From Acidobacteriota bacterium (GTDB lineage: Bacteria > Acidobacteriota > Blastocatellia > Pyrinomonadales > Pyrinomonadaceae), in NCBI GenBank assembly GCA_020200235.1, contig JAIVJC010000026.1, positions 1-51,059 of the forward strand: a stretch of DNA of 51,059 nt. The letters run 5' to 3'. Below, piece after piece: positions 9,148 through 16,255 of the stretch. The notes beneath the pieces are model-generated. The model was not told the origin of the DNA, made no database searches, and worked only from the letters and a program-made list of their open reading frames with translations. Position 1 is the stretch's first letter. Every line of letters starts with the position of its first letter. Made by a program: the position numbers and the translations under genes.

Positions 9148-10224
9148 TCATAACTTGTAACGCGCTCGACCGCGCCGAGCCTTGTCCTCATCCATGTCGA
9201 CGTTGCCGAGTCGGAGCGAAACGTCTGCGTTGAGATCGAGACCGGCGCGCTCGCCCGCCAGCAGTTTCACCGTCCCGGCGGCGGCGATCATCGCGGCGTT
9301 GTCAGTCGAGAGATGGCGCGAAGGGAAGTAAGCGGGGACGGCGAGGCGCGCGCCCGCTTCTGCCGCCGCTTCGCGCAGGGCGTTGTTGCAGGCGACGCCG
9401 CCTGCGACGATGAGCGTGCGCGGTCTGTACTGCGCCGCGAGTTTTTCAGTCGTGCCGACGAGCGAGCGCACGACCACGCTCTGGAAACTCGCCGCCAGAT
9501 CCTTCACGCCCCGCGAAGGCTCCTCGCCCGCGCTGACGGGCTGCAAGCCAGACTCGCGCACGTACTTCGAGACCGCCGTCTTCAGCCCGCTGAAGCTGAA
9601 GTCGGGCAGACCGTCGCCCATGCGCGGCACGCTGAAAGCGACGGCGCGCGGATCGCCCTCGCGCGCGAGTCGCTCGATGACGGGCCCGCCCGGGTAGCCG
9701 AGCCCCAGCATCTTCGCCACCTTGTCGAACGCCTCGCCCGCCGCGTCGTCCCTCGTGCGCGCGAGCACCTTGTACCTGCCGGGTTCGGGGACGAGGAACA
9801 GATTCGTGTGCCCGCCCGAGACGACGAGCGCGAACGCCGGGTACTCGATGGGCGGGTTCTCGAAGACGACCGAGTAGATGTGCCCCTCGATGTGGTTAAC
9901 GCCCACGAGAGGCTTCGCGAGCGCGTAAGCCATCGCCTTCGCGTACGAGAGACCGACGAGGAGCGAGCCGACGAGACCCGGTCCCTGCGTCACCGCGATG
10001 CCGTCAACGTCGCGCGCGCTCACCCCGGCGCGCGCGAGAGCCTCTTCGACGACGGGCACGATCTTGTCGAGGTGCTCGCGCGAGGCGATCTCCGGCACGA
10101 CGCCGCCGAACCGTTTGTGAACCTTGATCTGCGAAGAGATGACGGACGAGAAGATCTCTCTACCGTCGCGCACGACCGCCGCCGCCGTCTCGTCGCACGA
10201 GCTTTCGATGCCGAGCACGAGCAT
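9148..10224 (-). CDS. tsaD: tRNA N6-adenosine threonylcarbamoyltransferase
   Basis: Transfers the threonylcarbamoyl group to A37 of ANN-decoding tRNAs (t6A), working with TsaB and TsaE. 358 residues from the ATG at 10224 ([18 protein letters not shown]), the canonical start. The upstream 20 codons of the frame are not homologous. The ASKHA fold motifs are present: [15 protein letters not shown], the metal-binding [10 protein letters not shown], and [21 protein letters not shown] and [12 protein letters not shown] follow. It is convergent with dnaJ across the palindrome block. tsaE is encoded 9 kb away in the same window. tsaB is not seen. Confidence 0.97.
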   Translation of the reverse strand: MLVLGIESSCDETAAAVVRDGREIFSSVISSQIKVHKRFGGVVPEIASREHLDKIVPVVEEALARAGVSARDVDGIAVTQGPGLVGSLLVGLSYAKAMAYALAKPLVGVNHIEGHIYSVVFENPPIEYPAFALVVSGGHTNLFLVPEPGRYKVLARTRDDAAGEAFDKVAKMLGLGYPGGPVIERLAREGDPRAVAFSVPRMGDGLPDFSFSGLKTAVSKYVRESGLQPVSAGEEPSRGVKDLAASFQSVVVRSLVGTTEKLAAQYRPRTLIVAGGVACNNALREAAAEAGARLAVPAYFPSRHLSTDNAAMIAAAGTVKLLAGERAGLDLNADVSLRLGNVDMDEDKARRGRARYKL

Positions 10225-10298
10225 AAAAACTTTTCCCAGACCGTTGCGCGGAGATTTTAACAGCGTCGCACGCTGGTTGACCAAGCCGCCGATAAACC

Positions 10299-10340
10299 GG
10301 GAGCCGGGGCGCTCGTCCTACGATGAGCGCCCCGGCTCCC
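10299..10340. terminator. GC hairpin between the VWA gene and tsaD
   Basis: A perfect 16-bp stem (10299-10314 with 10325-10340, GGGAGCCGGGGCGCTC and its complement) with a 10-nt loop. The minus-strand continuation is GGTTTATC, so the U-tract is poor. The strength of the stem and its place after the VWA gene argue for a terminator or mRNA end. Confidence 0.6.
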
Positions 10341-10432
10341 GACTCTAGTCAGGTACGATATCGTGGCGTCAGCCGGGCGGCAGGCTTCGGCGCCCGGCAA
10401 GGGATGCGCTGTGTGCGTCTCACGCCTTCCTG

Positions 10433-11668
10433 TTACTTCGTGTCCCCGCCCTCGGCGCGCCGCCGCGCATAGTAGCCGCGGCGCGAGGTGACGACCAGTT
10501 TGCGCGCCCTGCCGCGCTCGTCGCGGGCTGCGACCTTCACTTCCAGCTTGTGCATGTGCCCGTCGTCGAGGTCGGCGTCGGCGAGCGAGAAGCCGAGGCT
10601 GTACCGCGCGGCGAGGCCCCCGATGATCCGTTCGACGGCGGCGGCGAACTGCTCTGGGCTGCCGACAGTCGCCACCTCGCCGCCCGTCTGCCTGCCGTAG
10701 TAAGAGATCGTATGAAAGCGCTGCCCGAGCAGCGGCGAGACGATTTGACCCGTGATGTTGATGACCTTGCCAAACAGGTTCCTCTTCATCGCCAGCCCGC
10801 TGACGATGACTCCCGAATCGATCAACTTCTCAGCCGTTTCCTTGCTGTGACCGAGCCAGTCGGACTCGAAACCGTCCGTCACTTCGACTACTACGACCTG
10901 CGAAAGGGATCGCTCCTGCGTCGCCATCAGGGGAGCCTTGTCGATCATGTATTCGAAGTCGGGGGCAACGGTCACGTTAATCGGCGGGTCCGTCGGCATG
11001 GCGCCGGCGGCGCCCTTGATGCCGGCGAGGATGCCCTCCTTCCAGGTGGCTTTCATCCCCTCCTTGATCGAGAGGAGCATCTTCACTTCGGGCAGATTCT
11101 TCTGCGCAAATTTCTGCACGCCCCTGAGCGCGGCGTAGGTCTTCGCGCGGTCGAGCGTCAGACCCTCGACCGTCTTAGACCTGAGTTGGAACGAGAGCGG
11201 CGCGTCAGGCTCGCACCAGGTCTGCGCGACCGCCACTTCGTCTGTTGGCTGTAACTTCCCCAGCGCGGAGATGACGTGCTCCACCACTTCGGGTCTCTCG
11301 ATGTACACGATGCTCTCGGTACAGAGGTCGAGCACCAACACGAGCGCGAGCGGTCTCGCGCGCCCGACGCCCTCGCCGTTGAAGTAGGCGAGCGCCCGTG
11401 GCTTGCCGTCGTCGAGCACCTGGAAACTCTCGCGCGTGAGACCAGTGATCGGGGCTTTCGTCTTCTTATCCCTGACCAGCGTATCGACGAAGACGGCGCG
11501 CGTGTCGACGCGCAAAACCTCGTCAGCCGAATCCGGCGCGGCCGGCGGGCCCGACCGGGGCGGCGCGGGCGGGGGCATTTTTGTGCGCTCCTGCGCGGCG
11601 GAAGGCTGGGCGCAGGCGAGCAGGAGTAAAGCACAGGCTGACAGGAACAATCTGGCTCTGGTCATCAT
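10433..11668 (-). CDS. Secreted VWFA-related domain protein (acidobacterial type)
   Basis: 411 residues with an N-terminal signal (hydrophobic about 6-18). LLLAC could be a lipobox, while AQPSAAQ also fits signal peptidase I. The mature part starts with a Pro-rich stretch, then VRDKKTKAPITGLTRESFQVLDDGKPRALAYF in pieces: APITGLTRESFQVLDDGK is the hallmark N-terminal part of the acidobacterial VWFA-related family (TIGR03436 type). The von Willebrand A domain follows with LVLVLDLCTES, where the MIDAS D-x-S-x-S has lost its serines (D-L-C-T-E), and later VVVVEVTDGFES. The function of these abundant exported proteins is unknown. Metal-dependent ligand binding is doubtful here. An AGGGG stands about 10 nt before the first ATG. 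Confidence 0.8.
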   Translation of the reverse strand: MMTRARLFLSACALLLLACAQPSAAQERTKMPPPAPPRSGPPAAPDSADEVLRVDTRAVFVDTLVRDKKTKAPITGLTRESFQVLDDGKPRALAYFNGEGVGRARPLALVLVLDLCTESIVYIERPEVVEHVISALGKLQPTDEVAVAQTWCEPDAPLSFQLRSKTVEGLTLDRAKTYAALRGVQKFAQKNLPEVKMLLSIKEGMKATWKEGILAGIKGAAGAMPTDPPINVTVAPDFEYMIDKAPLMATQERSLSQVVVVEVTDGFESDWLGHSKETAEKLIDSGVIVSGLAMKRNLFGKVINITGQIVSPLLGQRFHTISYYGRQTGGEVATVGSPEQFAAAVERIIGGLAARYSLGFSLADADLDDGHMHKLEVKVAARDERGRARKLVVTSRRGYYARRRAEGGDTK

Positions 11669-12103
11669 TGGCTCGTTCCCCTTACGAAGTAGGATTCTTT
11701 GCCCGCGAACAAGTTGATGCCGGCCGGGTCGGTAGCGCGGGCTGGCGACTGGTCGTGGGCCTTAACAAAGACGTCCGGGAGGGGGGAACCGTTAACCCGT
11801 CTGTGTGCCTCGCGCGCGGGTTGCGACCGCCGCCGTGGCGCCCCTGAATTCGTCGAGGGCGACGGCGCCCGACCGGCGCGCGAAGTTGAGCCGCGCACGA
11901 CCGCGCCGCCGATGGCGCTCGTCGCCGCCTCGCGCCTCACGGCCGTCGTTCTGACCCGCCGCCACGCCCGTCAGGTTTCGTCAGACGTTTGAGGAGGCGC
12001 GGAAGAGACATCTAAACGGCACGCGAAGGCGCGACGCTGACACGAGCCGCGTCGCGCCTTCTGGTGCGCGAGAGTCGGGCCGCTGCGGGGAAAGCACGCC
12101 CGC
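11669..12103. other. Gene-free stretch between VWA and beta-propeller genes
   Basis: 435 nt. It holds the VWA leader on the left and the terminator of the beta-propeller gene on the right (12025-12061). The overlapping ORFs in several frames are Arg/Ala-rich shadows of GC-rich DNA. I see no clear promoter boxes. Confidence 0.55.
12025..12061 (-). terminator. Hairpin after the beta-propeller gene
   Basis: A perfect 13-bp stem (12025-12037 with 12049-12061, GAAGGCGCGACGC) and an 11-nt loop lie 43 nt past the stop at 12104. There is no strong U-tract on the minus strand, so termination is inferred from place and stability. Confidence 0.55.
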
Positions 12104-14053
12104 TCAACGTTCGGACGTTTGCATCCGGCGCGGCGCGTAACTAACGCGGCGCGTCTCGCGAATGCGATTGTCGGCGAGCGCGCCCTCGACGATCTCGTAG
12201 CCGAGGAGCGCGAAGACGCGACCGCGCAGGAAGAGCGGGCGGGCGTTGCCGTACCAGTCCACGCACGAGGCGCGGCAGGCGTCGTCGGCGGAAGACTTGT
12301 CGGGGCGCGCGTCGAGTTCGCCGAGCTCGCTCAGTCGCAGCGAGTCGTTGCGCAGGAACAGGATCGACGCCGATCCGTCGAACAGGTGTTCGTAGCCGGG
12401 GCGTCCCGCGCCGCGAACGGGGAGTCCGAGCACACCGGCGTCCGCGCCGTCGGGCTTGTAAAAGAATCCCTGGCTGCGAAGCTCGCCCTGCGTGGCGTCT
12501 TTGCGGACGTAGCTGCTGGCGATGATCGGGTATGCGCCGAGGCGCACGCCCGTGAAGTGTAAGTCCTTCCCGTCGGTGCCGACGACGACCGCGTCAGAAC
12601 CCATCGCCTCGATGCGATCCACGCCGTGCGCGAGCGGGAGCCCCGCCGTCGCGCCGCCCGCCCAGCGCAGGGCGAAGACGACCCCGCGGTTAGACTTCTC
12701 CGGCGCTCCCCACCCGCTGCCCGTTCCGTAGAGCAGGTAGTCGCCGACGAAGCGGTTCTGGAAGGTGTAGCCCTGCGGCTTCGGCAGAGGTCGGTAACTC
12801 GACGCGGGAGCGTAATCTACTCCGTCCGAAAAACTGGCGAGCGGCACGCGCAGGAGCGCCACCTCGCCCTCGGCGACCTCCGCGCGCCACATCCCGTCGC
12901 CCGCGGCGTCGGAGCGCACGAGCACGTTGAGGTGTTTGTCCCCGCTCTCGAGGAACGAGAACTGATCGACCGGGCTGCCGGAGACCCCGAGCGCGCTCGG
13001 CGCGGAGCCGTCGAGCGGCATGCGGTAAACCATCGAGCTCTGCCGCGGCTTGGCGGTCTCGCTCATCCATTCGGCGACCCACACGTAGACGGATTCCGGC
13101 GAGACGTAGAAGACGCGGCCGGGCGCGCCGACCACTGCGGTCGCCTCGCACGCGAAATCCGCGCGCGCGAGATCGCAGACCGTGACGGTGTGGAGCGCGA
13201 GCCCGTAGGTCGCGCGCGGCTCGCGCTCGGCGCGGTAGACGCGGGTCGCGGAGACGATGCGTTGGAACTCAGAGGCGTTCGCCCCCTTGTGCCACTTGCG
13301 CAGGGCGGGGAACGACGCCGACACGTCCTCCTGCCCCGTCGGCAGGTGGAGGGGCGTGTAGAAGATGAGCTTGCTCCCGATCAAACGGCTCGAGTAGTTG
13401 CGCGACGAGTAGTAATCGTTCGAGCGCAGGTGGTAGGTCGAGCGGTATTTGAGGCTGCCCGCGCGGTCGATGTCGAACAGACCGATCTCCGTGCCGCCGC
13501 GCTCGTAGCTGTAGCCGACGACGACGACTGTGTCCTGCGAGACGAGCATCTCGTCGTACCAGGTGCTGCGCGGATCGATGTCGGGCGCGAAGGCGTCGAC
13601 CGCGGAGACGGGCTTCAGCTCGTCTCCGCCGATGGCGACGGTGAACAGCCGCCCGCGCCGCAGCACGACCAGGTGATCGCCGTGCAGCTTGACGATGCCG
13701 CCCTCGTCAACCCCGGCGTGCTGCGTGTTCGTGACGGAGTCTTCCTCCTTCGCGCGCTCCGCGGACTTGGAGACATCCCCCGAGTCGGCAGCAACCATCG
13801 GCTCCAACGCCGTCGCGTTCGACGAGGCGCCCGACATCCTACGCCGCTTCGCCCATTCGCGCTTCTGCTTCTCGGCTAGATCGCGGAAGTAGCCCTTCAG
13901 CTCCAACTCGGAGCGGAACGGGCGTAGAGTTTTCTTCGGCGCGACGGCGCGATCCGCGCCCGCGACGTGTGACCTCGGGGCGCAGCTGATCGCCGCCGAA
14001 ATAATGAGCGCCGTCGCCACTAAGGAGAGAACCGAAAGTTTCGTTGCCTTCAT
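12104..14053 (-). CDS. Secreted beta-propeller domain protein (probable lipoprotein)
   Basis: 649 residues from the second ATG (14053), preferred because GTGAGG stands 8 nt before it. The signal region has a hydrophobic core at about 8-22 and a cysteine in AAISCAP, a plausible lipobox. After a charged linker (Lys/Arg-rich, about 45-85) comes DSVTNTQHAGVDEGGIVKLHGDHLVVL in pieces: TNTQHAGVDEGGIVK is the signature start of the Beta_propel family (PF09826). That family usually reads TNVQVEGVDEADIVK and is described as a C-terminal beta-propeller in archaea and bacteria. The remaining 500 residues alternate short beta strands, Tyr/Ser/Arg-rich loops and Gly-rich turns as expected of a propeller. 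No enzyme motif is visible. The substrate or partner is unknown. It is monocistronic between two terminators. Confidence 0.75.
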   Translation of the reverse strand: MKATKLSVLSLVATALIISAAISCAPRSHVAGADRAVAPKKTLRPFRSELELKGYFRDLAEKQKREWAKRRRMSGASSNATALEPMVAADSGDVSKSAERAKEEDSVTNTQHAGVDEGGIVKLHGDHLVVLRRGRLFTVAIGGDELKPVSAVDAFAPDIDPRSTWYDEMLVSQDTVVVVGYSYERGGTEIGLFDIDRAGSLKYRSTYHLRSNDYYSSRNYSSRLIGSKLIFYTPLHLPTGQEDVSASFPALRKWHKGANASEFQRIVSATRVYRAEREPRATYGLALHTVTVCDLARADFACEATAVVGAPGRVFYVSPESVYVWVAEWMSETAKPRQSSMVYRMPLDGSAPSALGVSGSPVDQFSFLESGDKHLNVLVRSDAAGDGMWRAEVAEGEVALLRVPLASFSDGVDYAPASSYRPLPKPQGYTFQNRFVGDYLLYGTGSGWGAPEKSNRGVVFALRWAGGATAGLPLAHGVDRIEAMGSDAVVVGTDGKDLHFTGVRLGAYPIIASSYVRKDATQGELRSQGFFYKPDGADAGVLGLPVRGAGRPGYEHLFDGSASILFLRNDSLRLSELGELDARPDKSSADDACRASCVDWYGNARPLFLRGRVFALLGYEIVEGALADNRIRETRRVSYAPRRMQTSER

Positions 14054-14268
14054 CGTCATGACCTCACTCTCACGGGAGTCGCACGACTATGGAACGAGGG
14101 AGGTGGCGGCGACTTGCGCCCGCCATTAGTGAGCGAAAAAGAAAAGCTGAGCGGCGGCGGGTCGCAGGTCGCCGAGCTCTTAGACGGCGGGGGCGCGCGT
14201 TTGTTCCACGCGACTCCGGATCACGAGCCGTCAATCTTCGCGTCGCCGTCAATTCGTCATGTCAAAGT

Positions 14269-14784
14269 TTAGAGCCGGGGCGTCCCCCATGAGGGTGCGT
14301 CGGCGGGGGAGCGCGCTGCCTTGCAGCGCACGCGTTTCAGGAAGCCTTCGATGTCAGCCTGAGTCCGCAGAAGAAAGATATCTTCGCCCGGCGAATTCTC
14401 GCGCATCAGTTTCAACACTTTCGATCTCGTCCTCGTCGGGTAGTCCCAGACCCAGCGGAGGAATTTGAGGAATTCAAGGTCGAGCTTCTCGTCGCAGCCC
14501 TGCGCCATGTCCGGCCTGCCGCCTTTGCGGTACAGGGCTCTCCGCTTCAGCACGCGCCACAGGCAGATCAGTCGCGGCACGTCTAAGAAGATTACCGTGT
14601 CGCAAGCCTCGAAGCGGATGTCGAACGTGCCGGAATAGTTACCGTCGATGATCCAAGAGTCGCGCCTGACCAACTCTTCGACCCTGCGCCGCCACTCCGG
14701 CTTCGGCGTCTCGACCCACCCGGGGCGCCAGTAGAGCGCGTCGAGGTGGACGACTTCGACGCCGAGAATCTCGCCCAGACGCCT
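14269..14784 (-). pseudogene. P-loop adenylate-kinase-like (FlaR/topology-modulation type) gene lacking its 5' end
   Basis: The frame from about 14784 to the stop at 14269 reads RLGEILGVEVVHLDALYWRPG, then WRRRVEELV, WIIDGNY, FDIRFEACDTVIFLDVPR. This is the body of the small P-loop kinases annotated as DNA topology modulation protein FlaR or adenylate kinase-like. Such proteins begin with an IxVxGxxGxGKST Walker A motif about 10 residues before RLGEILG. Here that part is absent: upstream of 14784 the frame runs into the rsmD coding region in another frame (MRSRTRSVACAAG, not protein-like). About 15-25 N-terminal residues with the nucleotide-binding loop have been lost together with the rsmD stop. 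The product, if made, could not bind ATP in the usual way. The C-terminal half is intact and without stops, so the event looks recent, or it is a sequencing or assembly deletion. Confidence 0.8.
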
Positions 14785-15340
14785 TGAGATCGTAGAAGCT
14801 GAGCGCCGAATCGCCCTGCTTGAGGATGCGCCAGCGGCGCAGGCGACCGACCTCGTCCTTGAGCGCATTCTTGTGGTGATGCTCGGCGACGAGCAAGCCG
14901 CCGGCGGCGAGCAGCGCGGGCGCGGGCGCGCCGAAGTGTTCGAGGACGGGCAGGTAGTCGGTCGCGTAGGGGGGATCGAAGAAGACGATGTCCCAGGCTT
15001 GCGCGCCGCGCGCGCGGGCGCGCTTCAGGTAGTCAGCCGCCTCGCCCAGGACGACCTCGGTCTGCTCCTCGGGCACGCCGCAGAGATCGAGGTTCGCTTC
15101 GACCAGCCCGCACATCTTGCGCGAGCGATCCACGAAGTGGACGAACGACGCGCCGCGCGACAGCGCCTCAAGCCCCACTGCGCCCGATCCGGCACACAGA
15201 TCGAGGAAGCGCGCGCCCACGATGCGCGGCGCGATGACGTTGAACAGCGTCTCGCGCAGGCGATCCGACGTGGGTCGAATCTGCATCGACGGCGGGCTCT
15301 TCAGCACGCGCCCGCGGTACTCTCCGGCGATGATTCTCAC
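14639..15340 (-). CDS. rsmD: 16S rRNA (guanine966-N2)-methyltransferase RsmD with out-of-frame C-terminal tail
   Basis: SAM-dependent methyltransferase of G966 in 16S rRNA. It starts at the ATG at 15340 (MRIIAGEYRGRVLKSP, canonical), with LRPTSDRLRETLFN-like IRPTSDRLRETLFN, the SAM motif DLCAGSGAVGLEAL (47-60) and the catalytic DPPY (122-125). The natural family end is at about residue 186 (ALSFYDLK). The frame instead continues for 47 residues of Arg-rich sequence that is the kinase gene read in the wrong frame. The natural stop was removed by the deletion at about 14781-14784. The methyltransferase fold itself appears complete, so activity may survive. 184-190 aa is the usual size, against 233 here. 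Confidence 0.88.
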   Translation of the reverse strand: MRIIAGEYRGRVLKSPPSMQIRPTSDRLRETLFNVIAPRIVGARFLDLCAGSGAVGLEALSRGASFVHFVDRSRKMCGLVEANLDLCGVPEEQTEVVLGEAADYLKRARARGAQAWDIVFFDPPYATDYLPVLEHFGAPAPALLAAGGLLVAEHHHKNALKDEVGRLRRWRILKQGDSALSFYDLKASGRDSRRRSRPPRRALLAPRVGRDAEAGVAAQGRRVGQARLLDHRR

Positions 15341-15355
15341 TGGGCGGTGCGTTGA

Positions 15356-15706
15356 TTATCTCAAGGGTAGGTAGATTAGTCGACCACCCCATTCATTGAG
15401 TTCGGTAACTTTAGCGATCAACTCAAGATCGTCTATGCATTGACCGACGGTGGCGTTTAGCTGATGGCAGTAGATCACACCTGCAAACGTCTTGCCGGTT
15501 TGCTGTCGTTCTGCTGCCTCTCTGAGTAAGTCATCATCTTGTGTGAACAGAACACGCCTTAATAACGACGCCCTATCTAAAAGTCTCGAATCGTCCAACT
15601 CTCCTGCCCCGTCCTCTTGGGCTGTCAAAACGTCAACGCCGCGCAGACGTAACCCAAGAGTGACTGCGCGGCGGACATGGACATCCATATAGAGCTTTAT
15701 GCTCAC
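15356..15706 (-). CDS. DUF5615 PIN-like (Mut7-C type) putative toxin
   Basis: 116 residues. VSIKLYMDVHVRRAVTLGLRLRGVDVLTAQEDG is seen in pieces: KLYMDVHV is the first acidic strand and VLFTQDDDLL the central Asp triad of DUF5615/Mut7-C PIN-like domains. This is a predicted Mg-dependent RNase fold. I prefer the GTG at 15706, because its GTGA overlaps the stop of the DUF433 gene by 4 nt, the usual coupling. An in-frame TTG lies 9 nt further upstream. It pairs with the gene before it as a putative type II toxin-antitoxin module. The activity is unproven in this family. A second, unrelated-in-sequence pair of the same architecture is at 45726-46269. Confidence 0.8.
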   Translation of the reverse strand: MSIKLYMDVHVRRAVTLGLRLRGVDVLTAQEDGAGELDDSRLLDRASLLRRVLFTQDDDLLREAAERQQTGKTFAGVIYCHQLNATVGQCIDDLELIAKVTELNEWGGRLIYLPLR

Positions 15707-16188
15707 GGATGACAATTCCCGTTTCTTTCTTTAGCTGAACACTCATTACACATCTCCCCGAGCGGCGACGTTCTTCGCTCTTCGTAATCTGTAGCCGGGA
15801 AAGTCGAGCAATTCAAACACCAGTGCCAAGTGTCGCGGCCTCTTCTTCGTCGATACGTCCTAGCCGACGGTTGATTGCCCGTCGCTTTTTTTGAGGCGAT
15901 GAGTTTTCCCCGCAACTTCTCGTCCGAAGCGCGCGCGGCGAGTTCTTCCGCGTCAATTCGACGTTTTTCGATATCCGCGTCCAACTCAGCTTGGTGATCA
16001 TAGTAATAGGCGAGGGCGGCGTGAATTTGTGCAAGGGAGAGGTGGGGATATTGGAAATGTATCTCTTCGGGGCTTGAGCCGTGGGCGAGCTTGTCGATGG
16101 CTACCTCGACGACCTTAACACGGGTGTCGGCGATCCACGCTACGCCTTCATCGTCGATTTCGATGTGAGTTGTGGCGACGGTTGACAT
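15703..16188 (-). CDS. DUF433 putative antitoxin with a C-terminal Cys4 zinc-ribbon tail
   Basis: 161 residues. Residues 1-95 are a DUF433-type winged HTH: GVAWIADTRVKVVEVAIDKL, SSPEEIHFQYPHLSLAQIHAAL and YYYDHQAELDADI are the family hallmarks. DUF433 proteins usually end about residue 75-100. Here a basic linker (101-119) leads to TWHWCLNCSTFPATDYEERR and MCNECSAKE, with Cys pairs 124/127 and 147/150 and a last Cys at 159: a small treble-clef or ribbon-like metal site. I recall similar WHxCxNC small proteins as stand-alone genes, so this may be a fusion. GAGGTGA stands 7 nt before the ATG. It overlaps the toxin-like gene by 4 nt. Confidence 0.75.
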   Translation of the reverse strand: MSTVATTHIEIDDEGVAWIADTRVKVVEVAIDKLAHGSSPEEIHFQYPHLSLAQIHAALAYYYDHQAELDADIEKRRIDAEELAARASDEKLRGKLIASKKATGNQPSARTYRRRRGRDTWHWCLNCSTFPATDYEERRTSPLGEMCNECSAKERNGNCHP

Positions 16189-16237
16189 TATCGGCTCACC
16201 TCTTTCCGCAAAAGTAAGCTATCACGCCCCGCCATAA

Positions 16238-16255
16238 AACCCAAAATTTTGGGTT
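16238..16255. terminator. 18-nt perfect palindrome at the recG stop codon
   Basis: AACCCAAAATTTTGGGTT begins inside the recG stop codon. On the minus strand it is followed by TTAT. It has no loop, so as a hairpin it is weak. It could equally be a protein-binding operator for the DUF433 gene, whose start is 50 nt further on. Confidence 0.4.

Noticed and set aside
12626-13879. 417-codon plus-strand ORF over the beta-propeller gene
   Set aside because: Composition is Arg/Asp/Val shadow-like and the opposite frame has a signal peptide and a family signature.
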